Positions 6,124 to 15,260 of a stretch of 42,240 nucleotides of DNA are shown here, piece by piece; positions within the stretch are counted from its first letter, which is position 1, and every line of letters starts with the position of its first letter. Origin of the DNA: JBAZKV01 sp964443545 (GTDB lineage Bacteria > Margulisbacteria > WOR-1 > JAKLHX01 > JBAZKV01); assembly GCA_964443545.1 (NCBI GenBank), contig CAYUCV010000011.1, forward strand, positions 1-42,240, written 5' to 3'. The position numbers were made by a program, and so were the translations under genes. Under the pieces are notes generated by a model, which worked only from the letters and a program-made list of their open reading frames with translations, made no database searches and had not been told where the DNA came from.

Positions 6124-7965
6124 ATTAACGCATTAACCCTTCTTATTATCGCTCTCTGTGTTTTTGCCCTGGCCTACAGGTATTACGGTGCGTTTCTGTC
6201 CGCAAAAGTGCTTGTTCTTGACAAGAACAGGCAGACCCCCGCCTACGCGCTCAGGGACGGCCACGATTATCACCCCACCAACAAATGGGTGCTTTTTGGC
6301 CATCACTTTGCCGCCATAGCCGGCGCGGGACCGCTTATAGGGCCTGTTCTTGCCGCACAGTTCGGCTATCTTCCGGGGGCTGTCTGGATAATAATAGGAG
6401 CCGTTCTTGCCGGAGCGGTCCACGATTACGTCATTCTTTTTGCCTCTGTACGGCACAACGGACTTTCCCTGCACAAAATAGCAAGGGATTATATTGGAAA
6501 GACCACCGGGATTGCAACAGCCATAGCAGTGCTATTTATTATCATCACCGCGCTGGCAGGACTCTCTATAGTGGTGGTGAATGCCCTTTCCCACAGCGCC
6601 TGGGGCACTTTTGCTATCGCCGTGAGCATCCCGGCTGCCCTGTTCGTTGGCCTATATATGTATGTGCTAAAAAAAGGCGATATTGTCGGGGCATCTTTAA
6701 TAGGGACACTTCTCCTTCTGGGGGGGGTGTTCTTTGGATACTACATCCAGAACTCTCCCGCTGCCATGGCCTTTACTTTTTCCAAACAGCAGCTCTCTAT
6801 AATCCTTCCGGTATACGGCTTTATCGCTTCCGTTCTTCCGGTATGGATGCTGCTGTGTCCCCGGGATTATCTCAGTTCCTACCTTAAGATAGGGACTGTT
6901 GCTCTTTTGGGGGTGGGGATATTTTTTGTGAGGCCCGAGCTCAGCATGCCCGCCATTACACCGTTCATACACGGCGGAGGACCGTTAATCCCGGGCAGGG
7001 TCTGGCCATTTGTGTGCATCACCATAGCATGCGGAGCCATCTCCGGGTTCCACGCCCTGATCTCATCCGGCACGACACCAAAAATGATCTCGAACGAAAA
7101 AGACATCAGATTGATAGGCTACGGAGCTATGCTGGTGGAAGGTTTTGTCGCTTTAATGGCGCTGATAGCCGCAACCACCCTTATCCCCGCCGATTATTTT
7201 GCGATAAACTGCTCTCCGGAAGTCTTTAAGACCCTGGGGATGCAAGTGAAAGACCTGCCTGTTTTGTCCGCTATGGTGCAGGAGAACATTACCGGGCGGC
7301 CCGGAGGTGCGGTATCACTTGCTGTCGGTATGGCGCAGATCTTTTCGGGCATACCCGGCATGAAAGGTTTGATGGGCTACTGGTACCATTTTGTTATTAT
7401 GTTCGAGGCTCTCTTCATCCTTACCACGGTTGACACGGGCACCAGGGTGGCAAGGTTTATTACGCAGGAGATACTTGGAAAGATATCAAAACCTTTCTCT
7501 GACATAAAATGGAAACCCGGGATAGTTATCTCAAGCTTTTTAGTGGTCTTTTCATGGGGGTACCTTGTCTATAACGGAGATATTGCCACCATCTGGCCTA
7601 TGTTCGGAGTGGCCAATCAGCTGCTTGCCACCACTGCCCTAATAATCGGCACTTCGATCATTATGAAGAATAACCGCGTAAAGCTTTACGCGCTGATCAC
7701 TTTTATCCCCATGGTATTCATGCTTGCCACAACAGTTGCGGCAAGCATCGAGAACATTTTCTGGAACTATCTGCCCAAGCAGACCTTTAACGGCAGCCTG
7801 AACGCCCTGCTATCAGCCGTAATGCTTATACTTGTACTTATAATAGCCATGGACACGTTCATTAAATGGGGCGCTTACTTAAAAGAACACGGGCTGGTCG
7901 CTCAAAGTCCGGACAAAGAAGAAAAGCCCTCCGAAAAAGAAGAAGCATTGGAGCTTGATATCTAG
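6124..7965 (+). CDS. cstA: Carbon starvation protein A family peptide/pyruvate transporter, apparent ATT start
   Basis: A polytopic membrane protein of about 613 residues, in the size range of short CstA proteins. Characteristic segments are YHPTNKWVLFGHHFAAIAGAGP (quote split: YHPTNKWVLFGHH, then FAAIAGAGP), GPVLAAQFGYLPG, GAVHDYVILF, GFHALISSGTTPKM and FGVANQLLATTAL. CstA proteins carry peptides or pyruvate during starvation. The usual N-terminus (MNALTL... then YRYYG) aligns with I-NALTL encoded at 6124, where the codon is ATT; GGAG at 6113-6116 is correctly spaced 7 bases upstream, and no ATG, GTG or TTG lies in frame before GTG 6208. Starting at 6208 would remove the first membrane helix. 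The C-terminus is acidic and charged (KEEKPSEKEEALELDI). The chagasin-like gene follows after 2 bases. Confidence 0.88.
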   Translation: MNALTLLIIALCVFALAYRYYGAFLSAKVLVLDKNRQTPAYALRDGHDYHPTNKWVLFGHHFAAIAGAGPLIGPVLAAQFGYLPGAVWIIIGAVLAGAVHDYVILFASVRHNGLSLHKIARDYIGKTTGIATAIAVLFIIITALAGLSIVVVNALSHSAWGTFAIAVSIPAALFVGLYMYVLKKGDIVGASLIGTLLLLGGVFFGYYIQNSPAAMAFTFSKQQLSIILPVYGFIASVLPVWMLLCPRDYLSSYLKIGTVALLGVGIFFVRPELSMPAITPFIHGGGPLIPGRVWPFVCITIACGAISGFHALISSGTTPKMISNEKDIRLIGYGAMLVEGFVALMALIAATTLIPADYFAINCSPEVFKTLGMQVKDLPVLSAMVQENITGRPGGAVSLAVGMAQIFSGIPGMKGLMGYWYHFVIMFEALFILTTVDTGTRVARFITQEILGKISKPFSDIKWKPGIVISSFLVVFSWGYLVYNGDIATIWPMFGVANQLLATTALIIGTSIIMKNNRVKLYALITFIPMVFMLATTVAASIENIFWNYLPKQTFNGSLNALLSAVMLILVLIIAMDTFIKWGAYLKEHGLVAQSPDKEEKPSEKEEALELDI

Positions 7966-7967
7966 CA

Positions 7968-8345
7968 ATGAGGCAAATCCGGTCAATATTAGCGCTGATT
8001 TTAACAGCTCTTGCCTTTACAACGAGCTCATCTTTTGCCACGGATAATCACCCGGACCCGATCAAAATAAAACCTTATTCTTTGTTTTCGATCCGGTTGA
8101 GGTCCAACCCCACCACAGGATATTCCTGGAAGGTCTCAAAGATCTCGGACAAAAGGATCGTCAAAGTGGTTTCATCCAAATATGAAGCTGACCATCCCGT
8201 TCTTTCCGGAAGCGGAGGACAGGAGATATGGAGCTTCAAGGCCCTAAGGCCGGGGAGAGCCCGGATAGAAATGTCCTATCAAAGGCCCTGGGAAAAAGGC
8301 GTCCCTCCCGCCATGACAAAGACCTTTAACGTAAGGGTCAGGTAG
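7968..8345 (+). CDS. Chagasin-family (I42) cysteine protease inhibitor, secreted
   Basis: A 125-residue protein with an N-terminal signal peptide (RQIRSILALILTALAF, cleavage probably after SSFA). It has the three inhibitory loops of chagasin: NPTTGYSW (47-54), GSGGQE (81-86) and RPWE (106-109). Family members inhibit papain-like cysteine peptidases. The ATG is 2 bases after the cstA stop, so the two genes are co-transcribed. No papain-like peptidase gene is in the window, so the target may be encoded elsewhere or come from other organisms. Confidence 0.88.
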   Translation: MRQIRSILALILTALAFTTSSSFATDNHPDPIKIKPYSLFSIRLRSNPTTGYSWKVSKISDKRIVKVVSSKYEADHPVLSGSGGQEIWSFKALRPGRARIEMSYQRPWEKGVPPAMTKTFNVRVR

Positions 8346-8351
8346 CAGTCT

Positions 8352-9833
8352 ATGGCAAAGGCACAAAGACCTCTGATCTCAAAAGGAAAGTACATCCACG
8401 GGATCCAATGCCTTAAACTGCTCTGGACAGAATACAACAACAAGAAAGTCATCCCCTCTCCCACCGTATTTGACCTTGAGATAATGAAACAGGGTATCGC
8501 CGTGGGAAAACTGGCCAGAGAACTTTTTCCTGGCGGCATAGAAATAGAGTGGTCGAGGGACCCTTTTGAAGTGGAAAAGGCCTCTCTTGCGGCCATCAAA
8601 AAGAGGAAACCTGTTTTTGAGGCCGGGTTCACGCACCGGCGCGGCTATGCAATAGCCGACATACTGGAGCCCTCTAGAGGCGGCAGTTGGAACATCATAG
8701 AAGTTAAAAGCACCACTGATGTCAAAGAGGACCATTTATATGATGTCGCCTTCCAGAAATATGCTTACGAAGGAAAAGGGCTAAAGATCGACAAATGCTT
8801 TGTCATGCACCTCAATAGGGACTATCACAGAGGGAAAGACCTCGACCTTGGGGAGCTGTTCGTCAAACATGATGTGACGGAAAGGATCGAGGAATACAGC
8901 GCCAACACAGACCTTTTTCTCGACAAAATGGCGCTGGTAATTGACGGACAGGAGCCCGAGGCGCAGGTTGGAAAGCAGTGCAGAGGCTGTGCACTGGAGG
9001 AAAAGTGCTGGTCATTCCTTCCCGATGACCATGTTTTTATGCTCCGCAACAGAAAGGACGCTTCCTGGACGCTGATGGAAAAAGGTATTTTGTCCATGAA
9101 GCACATCCCGGACGATTTTGAACTAAGCGACAAACATGCGATCCAGGTGGCCTGCCATAAGTCGGGAAGCCCCAATATAAACAAAGAAGAGCTCTCCGCT
9201 TTCCTTGAGCGCGTCAAATATCCTCTGTACCTGCTTGACTTTGAGACCGTTGCCCCTGCAGTTCCGATGTTCTTTAACTGCAGGCCCTATGAGGATGTAC
9301 CTTTCCAGTTCTCGCTCCATGTCATCAAAAGCGCGGGCTCCAAAGCACAGCACCACCAATTTCTCTGGAAAGACCTCACAGATCCGAGAAAAGCGCTTCT
9401 TAAGGAACTTAAGTTTCTGCTCGCCGACAAGGGCTCGATCATGGCTTATAACGCTGCTTTCGAGATCAAATGTCTAAAGAACTGCGCCGACGCTTTTACC
9501 GAATACTCGGGCTGGTTCGAAACGATAAGAACGAGGTTCATAGACCTGCTGGAGCCGTTCAAAAAGCTGGACTACTACGATCCCCGGCAGCAAGGCAGCG
9601 CCTCGATGAAATATGTGCTGCCTGCCCTGACCGGCATTTCATACAATGGCATGGAGATAGCCGAGGGAGGGATGGCAAGGATAGAGTATATGCGCGCTGC
9701 TTATGACAAAAACACCTCTGAAGATGAGAAACAGAGGATATACGGGGCCCTTGAAAAGTACTGCGAACTCGACACAAAGGGAATGATCGATATCCTGGAT
9801 GTCCTACAAAAATCTGTTGGCGATCAGCCCTAG
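8352..9833 (+). CDS. DUF2779 protein: Cas4/RecB-like nuclease fused to DEDD exonuclease
   Basis: A 493-residue, two-domain nuclease. The N-terminal half has a PD-(D/E)XK core (D103, then E117-V-K119 in IIEVKST) with four cysteines placed as in Cas4/AddB iron-sulfur nucleases: C20, C210, C213 and C219 (CRGCALEEKC). The C-terminal half (about 288-485) is the DUF2779 RNase H-like domain: LLDFETV (D296, E298), AYNAAFE and the final CELDTKGM (D474). Such proteins are assumed to process DNA or RNA ends, but the role is not established. It is 6 bases downstream of the chagasin-like gene and its end overlaps the converging permease gene by 30 bases. No cas1, cas2 or repeat array is present. Confidence 0.85.
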   Translation: MAKAQRPLISKGKYIHGIQCLKLLWTEYNNKKVIPSPTVFDLEIMKQGIAVGKLARELFPGGIEIEWSRDPFEVEKASLAAIKKRKPVFEAGFTHRRGYAIADILEPSRGGSWNIIEVKSTTDVKEDHLYDVAFQKYAYEGKGLKIDKCFVMHLNRDYHRGKDLDLGELFVKHDVTERIEEYSANTDLFLDKMALVIDGQEPEAQVGKQCRGCALEEKCWSFLPDDHVFMLRNRKDASWTLMEKGILSMKHIPDDFELSDKHAIQVACHKSGSPNINKEELSAFLERVKYPLYLLDFETVAPAVPMFFNCRPYEDVPFQFSLHVIKSAGSKAQHHQFLWKDLTDPRKALLKELKFLLADKGSIMAYNAAFEIKCLKNCADAFTEYSGWFETIRTRFIDLLEPFKKLDYYDPRQQGSASMKYVLPALTGISYNGMEIAEGGMARIEYMRAAYDKNTSEDEKQRIYGALEKYCELDTKGMIDILDVLQKSVGDQP

Positions 9834-10859
9834 AATAATTGTCTGAGGCACTGCCACGGCCGGCAGCCACAGAGCGGTCCTCCAGCCTATGTTGGCCCAC
9901 AGCAGCCCTATCTCGGTGTAATCGGTGGCAACCCCCGCCATCAAGAACACAAAGCTGTTCCCAAGCGCGCCGGTCTGGCGGTAGATCTCAAAAGCAAGCG
10001 GGGCAGAGCCTTCGGAGCAGATCTCGATCACCGTGGCCAGCAGCAGAGTGGCCAGAAGCCCCATAACAGTGGGGCCCATATACTGGTGTACAAAATGGGC
10101 GGGAACATAGGCGGCGGTCAGGCTCGACAACAGAGCCCCCAGCATTATCCACCAGAGCACCATATCCGACAGAGCAAGGCTTCCTTTCCACACCGCTCTT
10201 GCGCCTGCAGCAGCCGGCAAAAGACCGACTTTTACCTTTGAGAGCCTTTGCGCGACATCCTTGAAGACCGAAAAAGAATTCTCCACCTCTACCGTGTTCG
10301 GGTTGATGTCAACTAGTTTTCTGCCTTCAAGGAACATGAATATGTACCCGGATATAAGAGCGATCACTACTGCGCCAAAGATCAGGAAAAGTGCCTTTAC
10401 CCCAAAAAACCCGAACATTATCATTGTAAGAGGCAGATTGGCCCACGGGCTTGCCAGAAGGAACGCCACAACAGAAGATGTGGAGGCCCCTTTTTTATAC
10501 AGCTGTATGGCTATTGCCAGTATGCCGTGGCAGCATGCCGACATAAAGAACCCCGAAACTACCGCGTACGGAACCGTTCTCTTCCTTTTTTGTGCCAGCA
10601 CTTGCGAGATGTACTCAGGGGGTACCAGCCAGTCTATAAGACCTCCTATCAACAGGCCAAGGGACACCGGAAAGGCAATAACCCCGACATACATCCACAA
10701 CGCCCTGCTTAGAGGCAAAACCGAGCCGACAAAGTTCCCAAAATAGAACACCGCAAAATAGATAAGAGTAAGGACAAAAAGCTTTTTCTTCCACAAGGGC
10801 AGGTGGCTTTGTGCTTTACAGCATTCCGCCGTTCCAGTTTTGCAGCTTTGACCTTGCAT
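9804..10859 (-). CDS. ArsP/UPF0718-type permease
   Basis: About 351 residues with eight or so hydrophobic segments, matching the permease family PF03773 (ArsP_1, formerly DUF318). The signature LASPWANLPLTMIMFGFFG is present, as is the cysteine-containing motif SGFFMSACCHGILA that replaces the usual single cysteine region. Family members export organoarsenicals or are of unknown substrate. I start at ATG 10859 because GGAAGGA lies 6 bases upstream; a TTG at 10874 is in frame. The N-terminus carries several cysteines (CKTGTAECC), possibly metal-binding. It is divergent from the YkgJ-type gene (46 bases between) and convergent with the DUF2779 gene. Confidence 0.85.
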   Translation of the reverse strand: MQGQSCKTGTAECCKAQSHLPLWKKKLFVLTLIYFAVFYFGNFVGSVLPLSRALWMYVGVIAFPVSLGLLIGGLIDWLVPPEYISQVLAQKRKRTVPYAVVSGFFMSACCHGILAIAIQLYKKGASTSSVVAFLLASPWANLPLTMIMFGFFGVKALFLIFGAVVIALISGYIFMFLEGRKLVDINPNTVEVENSFSVFKDVAQRLSKVKVGLLPAAAGARAVWKGSLALSDMVLWWIMLGALLSSLTAAYVPAHFVHQYMGPTVMGLLATLLLATVIEICSEGSAPLAFEIYRQTGALGNSFVFLMAGVATDYTEIGLLWANIGWRTALWLPAVAVPQTIILGLIANRFL

Positions 10860-10905
10860 AAAGAATCCTTCCAAGGGTATATGTTATCATAACTGAGAGA
10901 CATTA

Positions 10906-11352
10906 ATGAGCCTTCTAAAAAAAACCGTCATGGTATTTGTTCTTGCGGACAATTTTCTCACCAACCTGATAAAGAACCTCCTCTTTAGGCCAAAGTACCG
11001 CCTGACCGGTAAATGCCTCAAATGCGGCAGTTGCTGCAGGAGGATCCTGCTAAAGGGGACCCCGTCCCAGCTAAATTCGCCCCTTTTTAGATTTGTGGCA
11101 ATAAAATGGATAGAGTGGCTGTTCGAGTTCCGTTTTATAGAAGTGGACGAGGAGAGCTGCTGTCTTGTCTTTTTCTGCTCAAACCAGAATGCCGACGGCA
11201 CCTGCGGCAATTATTTCTGGCGGCCCAATATCTGCCGCAATTATCCGCTGATAGATCATTTTAAGGAGCCCGTTTTTCTTCCGGACTGCGGTTTCAACTT
11301 TAAGAACTGTGATAATATATTTACGGTGCTCACCAAAAGAAAGGGGAATTAA
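10906..11352 (+). CDS. YkgJ-family zinc/iron-chelating cysteine cluster protein
   Basis: A 148-residue protein of the CxxCxxCC family (PF03692). Clusters seen are C37-x2-C40-x2-C43-C44 (CLKCGSCC), ESCC, CSNQNADGTC and the diagnostic RPNICRNYPL, with a last CGFNFKNC. Such proteins bind zinc or an iron-sulfur centre; no reaction is known. The first 25 residues are hydrophobic/amphipathic. The stop codon abuts the carB ATG directly (TAAATG), so it is cotranscribed with carB. The divergent space upstream contains the small palindrome GTTATCATAAC. Confidence 0.82.
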   Translation: MSLLKKTVMVFVLADNFLTNLIKNLLFRPKYRLTGKCLKCGSCCRRILLKGTPSQLNSPLFRFVAIKWIEWLFEFRFIEVDEESCCLVFFCSNQNADGTCGNYFWRPNICRNYPLIDHFKEPVFLPDCGFNFKNCDNIFTVLTKRKGN

Positions 11353-14300
11353 ATGCCTAGAAGAACTGACATCAAGAAAGTGCTGGTGATCGGATCCGGC
11401 CCCATTATCATCGGACAGGCCTGCGAGTTTGACTACTCGGGGACCCAGGCCTGCAAAGCGCTTAGGGAAGAAGGTTATAATGTGGTGCTGGTAAATTCCA
11501 ATCCTGCCACAATAATGACCGACCCCAAGATAGCCGATGCCACTTATATCGAGCCTCTCAATGCCGAACATCTGGAAAAAATAATAAAAAAAGAAAGGCC
11601 TGATGCTCTTTTGCCTAACCTTGGCGGACAAACAGGGCTTAATCTGTCCTCGGAACTCCACAAAAAAGGCATCCTGGCCAAATACGGGGTCGAGATCATC
11701 GGGGTAAAAGCCGATGCCATAGAAAGAGGCGAAGACAGAAAGGCCTTTAAGGAATCTATGCGCAAACTCGGCATAGAAATGCCAAAGAGCGAGCTGGCCT
11801 ACAGCGTAAAAGAGGCCGAGGAGATCGCAAAAAGCCTCGGCTTTCCTCTTATACTAAGGCCGGCTTACACAATGGGAGGCACCGGAGGAGGAGCGGTCTA
11901 CAATATAGAGGAATTAAGGACAGTGGCCGCCAGAGGCCTTTCGTCAAGCCCCATAGGCCAGATACTTGTGGAAGAATCGGTTCTGGGCTGGGACGAGCTT
12001 GAGCTTGAGGTGGTGCGCGACGCAAAAGGCAACAAAATAACCGTCTGTTTTATCGAGAACATAGACCCAATGGGTGTGCACACCGGCGACAGTTTTTGCG
12101 CCGCTCCGATGCTGACCGTACCCGAAGATACGCAGAAGAGACTGCAGGAAATGTCCTATAAAGTGGTTGACGAGATAGAGGTCCTTGGCGGCTGCAATGT
12201 CCAGTTCGGCCACGATAGAAAGTCGGGACGCATAGTCATTATCGAGATAAACCCAAGAACTTCCCGTTCTTCAGCGCTTGCTTCAAAAGCGACAGGATTC
12301 CCCATAGCAAGAATATCCACCAAACTCGCGGTGGGAATAACGCTTGATGAACTCCCCTACTGGAAAGAAGGAACGCTGGACAAATACAAGCCAAGCGGGG
12401 ATTATGTGGTAATTAAATTTGCAAGATGGGCTTTTGAGAAATTCACCGAAGCAGAAGATAAACTCGGAACACAAATGCAAGCGGTGGGCGAAGTGATGAG
12501 CATAGGCAAGAACTTTAAGGAAGCCATGCAAAAGGCTATCAGGTCTCTCGAGATAAAGAGGTACGGGCTTGGGGTCGGCAAATTTGAGGCGCTGGACCTT
12601 GCCCAGCTTAAAGCAAGGATGGCAAATCCGTCCAGCGAGCGGGTGTTCTACATATATGAGGCGCTGAAGAAGGGAATGGGAACAGAAGAATTGTGGCAGA
12701 TGACCAGGATCAACAGATGGTTCCTTAAACAGATGAAAGAACTGGCGGAACTTGAAGAAAAAATAAGGTCCCACAAAGGCTCCTCAATACCTAAAGACCT
12801 TTTTCTCAAGGCAAAGGAAGACGGGTTCTCCGACAAATATCTTTCGGAATTGACGAAAACCCCCGAGAAAGAGATCAGAAAGCAGAGACTTGCTTTGGGC
12901 AAAGCGGAACAGTTCGAGCCCGTGCCGGTAAGCGGGGCAGACGCCGCCTACTATTACTCCACCTACAACGCCAGAGACAATGTCCCGGTCTCGAACAATA
13001 GAAAGATCATGATCCTTGGCGGAGGCCCAAACAGGATCGGCCAGGGCATAGAATTTGATTACACCTGCGTACATGCCGCCTTTGCCCTTCGGGAAGCCGG
13101 CATAGAATCGATAATGGTCAACTGCAACCCGGAAACGGTCTCGACCGACTACGACACTTCGGACAAACTCTATTTCGAGCCCCTAACGGTGGAAGATGTC
13201 CTTAGCATTTACGAAAAAGAAAAGCCCGAGGGCGTTATTGTCCAGTTCGGCGGACAAACACCGCTGAACATAGCAAAGGACCTGGTGGATGCGGGAGTTA
13301 AACTTTTGGGCACCAGCTGGGAAAGTATACACACAGCGGAGGACAGGGAAAAGTTCAAGCGCATCATACAAAAGCTGGGGATCCCCCAGCCCGAGAGCCA
13401 TACCGCACTGTCCGAAAAGGAGGCTGTCGAAAAAGCAGGAAAGATAGGGTATCCCCTCATGGTAAGGCCGTCATTTGTGCTTGGCGGAAGGGGCATGAGG
13501 ATAGTATACGACGAAAAAATGCTGATCGATTATGTAAAAACCGCAATAGAAATAACTCCCGAGTTCCCGATGCTTATCGACAAATTCCTTGAACAGGCGC
13601 TTGAAGTGGAAGTGGATGCCATCTCCGACGGACAGGATGTTTATCTGCCTGCCGTGATGGAGCATATAGAGCTGGCCGGGATACACTCCGGCGACAGCGC
13701 CTGCGTGGTGCCGTCAAGGAGCATAAGCAAGGAACACCTTGCGGTCATAGAGGACTATTCAAGACGCATCGCAATAGAATTGAAGGTCGTCGGACTTATG
13801 AACATCCAGTATGCCATTGCCGACGGAAAAGTATATATTCTGGAAGCCAACCCCAGGGCTTCAAGGACAGTACCTCTGGTAAGCAAGGTTATGGATATCC
13901 AAATGGTCAAGATAGCAACACAGATTATGCTCGGCAAAAAACTAAAAGACCTTATCCCCTCTTCAAAGAGGACCGTATCGCACCTGGGCGTTAAAGAGGC
14001 GGTTTTCCCGTTCTACGCATTTCCTGCGGTTGATCCGGTACTGGGACCGGAGATGAAGGCCACCGGAGAGGTGCTTGGCATGGCAGAGTCCTTTGGGCTT
14101 GCCTACTATAAATCGCAGGAAGCCGCAGGCCAAAAACTGCCGTCAAAAGGCTCTGTTTTTATCTCGGTCATCGACAGAGAAAAACCGCTAATCCTCGAGA
14201 CTGCGAGAAAACTTTCAAAACTGGGCTTTGTCGTAAAAGCCACAAAGGGCTCAAAGGAGTTCCTGGAAAAGAACAACATCAAGACTGAGCTTGCGGTCAA

Positions 14301-14553
14301 GCTCCACGAGGGCCGCCCCAATATAGCGGACGATATAGCCAACGGCAAAATCGACCTGATAATAAACACCCCTGTCGGGCGCGAAGGAAAATATGACGAC
14401 AGCTATATCAGAAAGTCAGCCATCAAATACAAGATACCTTACATCACCACCATAGCAGCTGCAAATGCCGCCGCCGAAGGAATAGAAGCAATAAAGACAG
14501 GCGGGATCGAGATAAGATCTCTTCAGGAGTATCACGGAAACAGAACAAAATGA
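11353..14553 (+). CDS. carB: Carbamoyl-phosphate synthase large subunit
   Basis: 1066 residues, full length for CarB (about 1070). It makes carbamoyl phosphate from ammonia, bicarbonate and 2 ATP for pyrimidines and arginine. The two homologous halves are clear: VLVIGSGPIIIGQACEFDYSG (split: VLVIGSGPII / GQACEFDYSG) at the start and IMILGGGPNRIGQGIEFDY near 555, with ATP-grasp pieces RPAYTMGGTGGG and RPSFVLGGRGMR, and EINPRTSRSSALASKATG / EANPRASRTVPLVSK. The C-terminal allosteric MGS-like domain starts near 930. The start is the ATG immediately after the YkgJ stop; the stop overlaps the methyltransferase start (ATGA). The small subunit gene carA and other pyr/arg genes are not adjacent. Confidence 0.97.
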   Translation: MPRRTDIKKVLVIGSGPIIIGQACEFDYSGTQACKALREEGYNVVLVNSNPATIMTDPKIADATYIEPLNAEHLEKIIKKERPDALLPNLGGQTGLNLSSELHKKGILAKYGVEIIGVKADAIERGEDRKAFKESMRKLGIEMPKSELAYSVKEAEEIAKSLGFPLILRPAYTMGGTGGGAVYNIEELRTVAARGLSSSPIGQILVEESVLGWDELELEVVRDAKGNKITVCFIENIDPMGVHTGDSFCAAPMLTVPEDTQKRLQEMSYKVVDEIEVLGGCNVQFGHDRKSGRIVIIEINPRTSRSSALASKATGFPIARISTKLAVGITLDELPYWKEGTLDKYKPSGDYVVIKFARWAFEKFTEAEDKLGTQMQAVGEVMSIGKNFKEAMQKAIRSLEIKRYGLGVGKFEALDLAQLKARMANPSSERVFYIYEALKKGMGTEELWQMTRINRWFLKQMKELAELEEKIRSHKGSSIPKDLFLKAKEDGFSDKYLSELTKTPEKEIRKQRLALGKAEQFEPVPVSGADAAYYYSTYNARDNVPVSNNRKIMILGGGPNRIGQGIEFDYTCVHAAFALREAGIESIMVNCNPETVSTDYDTSDKLYFEPLTVEDVLSIYEKEKPEGVIVQFGGQTPLNIAKDLVDAGVKLLGTSWESIHTAEDREKFKRIIQKLGIPQPESHTALSEKEAVEKAGKIGYPLMVRPSFVLGGRGMRIVYDEKMLIDYVKTAIEITPEFPMLIDKFLEQALEVEVDAISDGQDVYLPAVMEHIELAGIHSGDSACVVPSRSISKEHLAVIEDYSRRIAIELKVVGLMNIQYAIADGKVYILEANPRASRTVPLVSKVMDIQMVKIATQIMLGKKLKDLIPSSKRTVSHLGVKEAVFPFYAFPAVDPVLGPEMKATGEVLGMAESFGLAYYKSQEAAGQKLPSKGSVFISVIDREKPLILETARKLSKLGFVVKATKGSKEFLEKNNIKTELAVKLHEGRPNIADDIANGKIDLIINTPVGREGKYDDSYIRKSAIKYKIPYITTIAAANAAAEGIEAIKTGGIEIRSLQEYHGNRTK

Positions 14554-15242
14554 AAGAGAGACTGGATAAAGTTAAGGACCACTTTAATACGGAAGCAGAC
14601 ATCTTTGATTCTCATGTCATTAAGGTCATCCCCTACTACCCTCAAATGCTTGATGCTCTTATAAACAACATAACCTTTGAAAAAGAGGAGGCTTTTTCCG
14701 CAATAGATGTCGGCAGCGGGACAGGGACTCTGGCATATCTTTTAAAAAGCAGGTTCCCCAAAGCAAAAGTTAAATGCGTTGATTTTGCGCCTAAGATGCT
14801 GGGGATGGCAAGTCAAAAGCTGAAAGGGTTTAAAGGCATAACCTTTGAGCAGGCAGACATCTACGGCTATAAGTTCAAAGGCAATGTTGACGCGGCCGTT
14901 TCCTCTCTTGCTCTCCATCATCTTGGAACGGGCCAAGACAAAATGGCCTTCCAGGAAAAGTCTTTCAAAGCGCTGAGCAGCGGGGGCATCTTCATAAATG
15001 CCGACATAATACTGGCATCGGATAACAAGCGGCAGCAGGTTTGCCTGGACAAATGGAGGGAGTTCAACAGCAAAAACCTTACAGAAGCCCAGATAGCCGA
15101 CAGGAAGCACAAATACGAAACGGAGGACCGTCCAGCGGTCCTTATGAGCGAAATAGAAAACCTGAAAGCGGCCGGATTTAAAAAAGTCGAGGTCTTTTGG
15201 CGCTATTACAACTTTGCGGTATACGGTGGCGTTAAGCCCTAA
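14550..15242 (+). CDS. Class I SAM-dependent methyltransferase
   Basis: A 230-residue protein with the SAM-binding motif I IDVGSGTGTLA (about 52-62), acidic residue of motif II in VKCVDFAP, motif near ADIYGYKF, and SSLALHHL as motif IV. This places it in the Methyltransf_25/UbiE-like group; the substrate cannot be read from sequence. The ATG overlaps the carB TGA by 4 bases, so it is coupled to carB, although no pyrimidine link is known for this family. Its stop is 18 bases from the end of the convergent CARDB gene. Confidence 0.85.
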   Translation: MKERLDKVKDHFNTEADIFDSHVIKVIPYYPQMLDALINNITFEKEEAFSAIDVGSGTGTLAYLLKSRFPKAKVKCVDFAPKMLGMASQKLKGFKGITFEQADIYGYKFKGNVDAAVSSLALHHLGTGQDKMAFQEKSFKALSSGGIFINADIILASDNKRQQVCLDKWREFNSKNLTEAQIADRKHKYETEDRPAVLMSEIENLKAAGFKKVEVFWRYYNFAVYGGVKP

Positions 15243-15260
15243 AGCCCTCCCCGCCCTCTT

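Noticed and set aside
8352..9833. Calling the DUF2779 protein Cas4
   Set aside because: The C-terminal exonuclease domain and lack of cas neighbours point to the DUF2779 family rather than adaptation Cas4.
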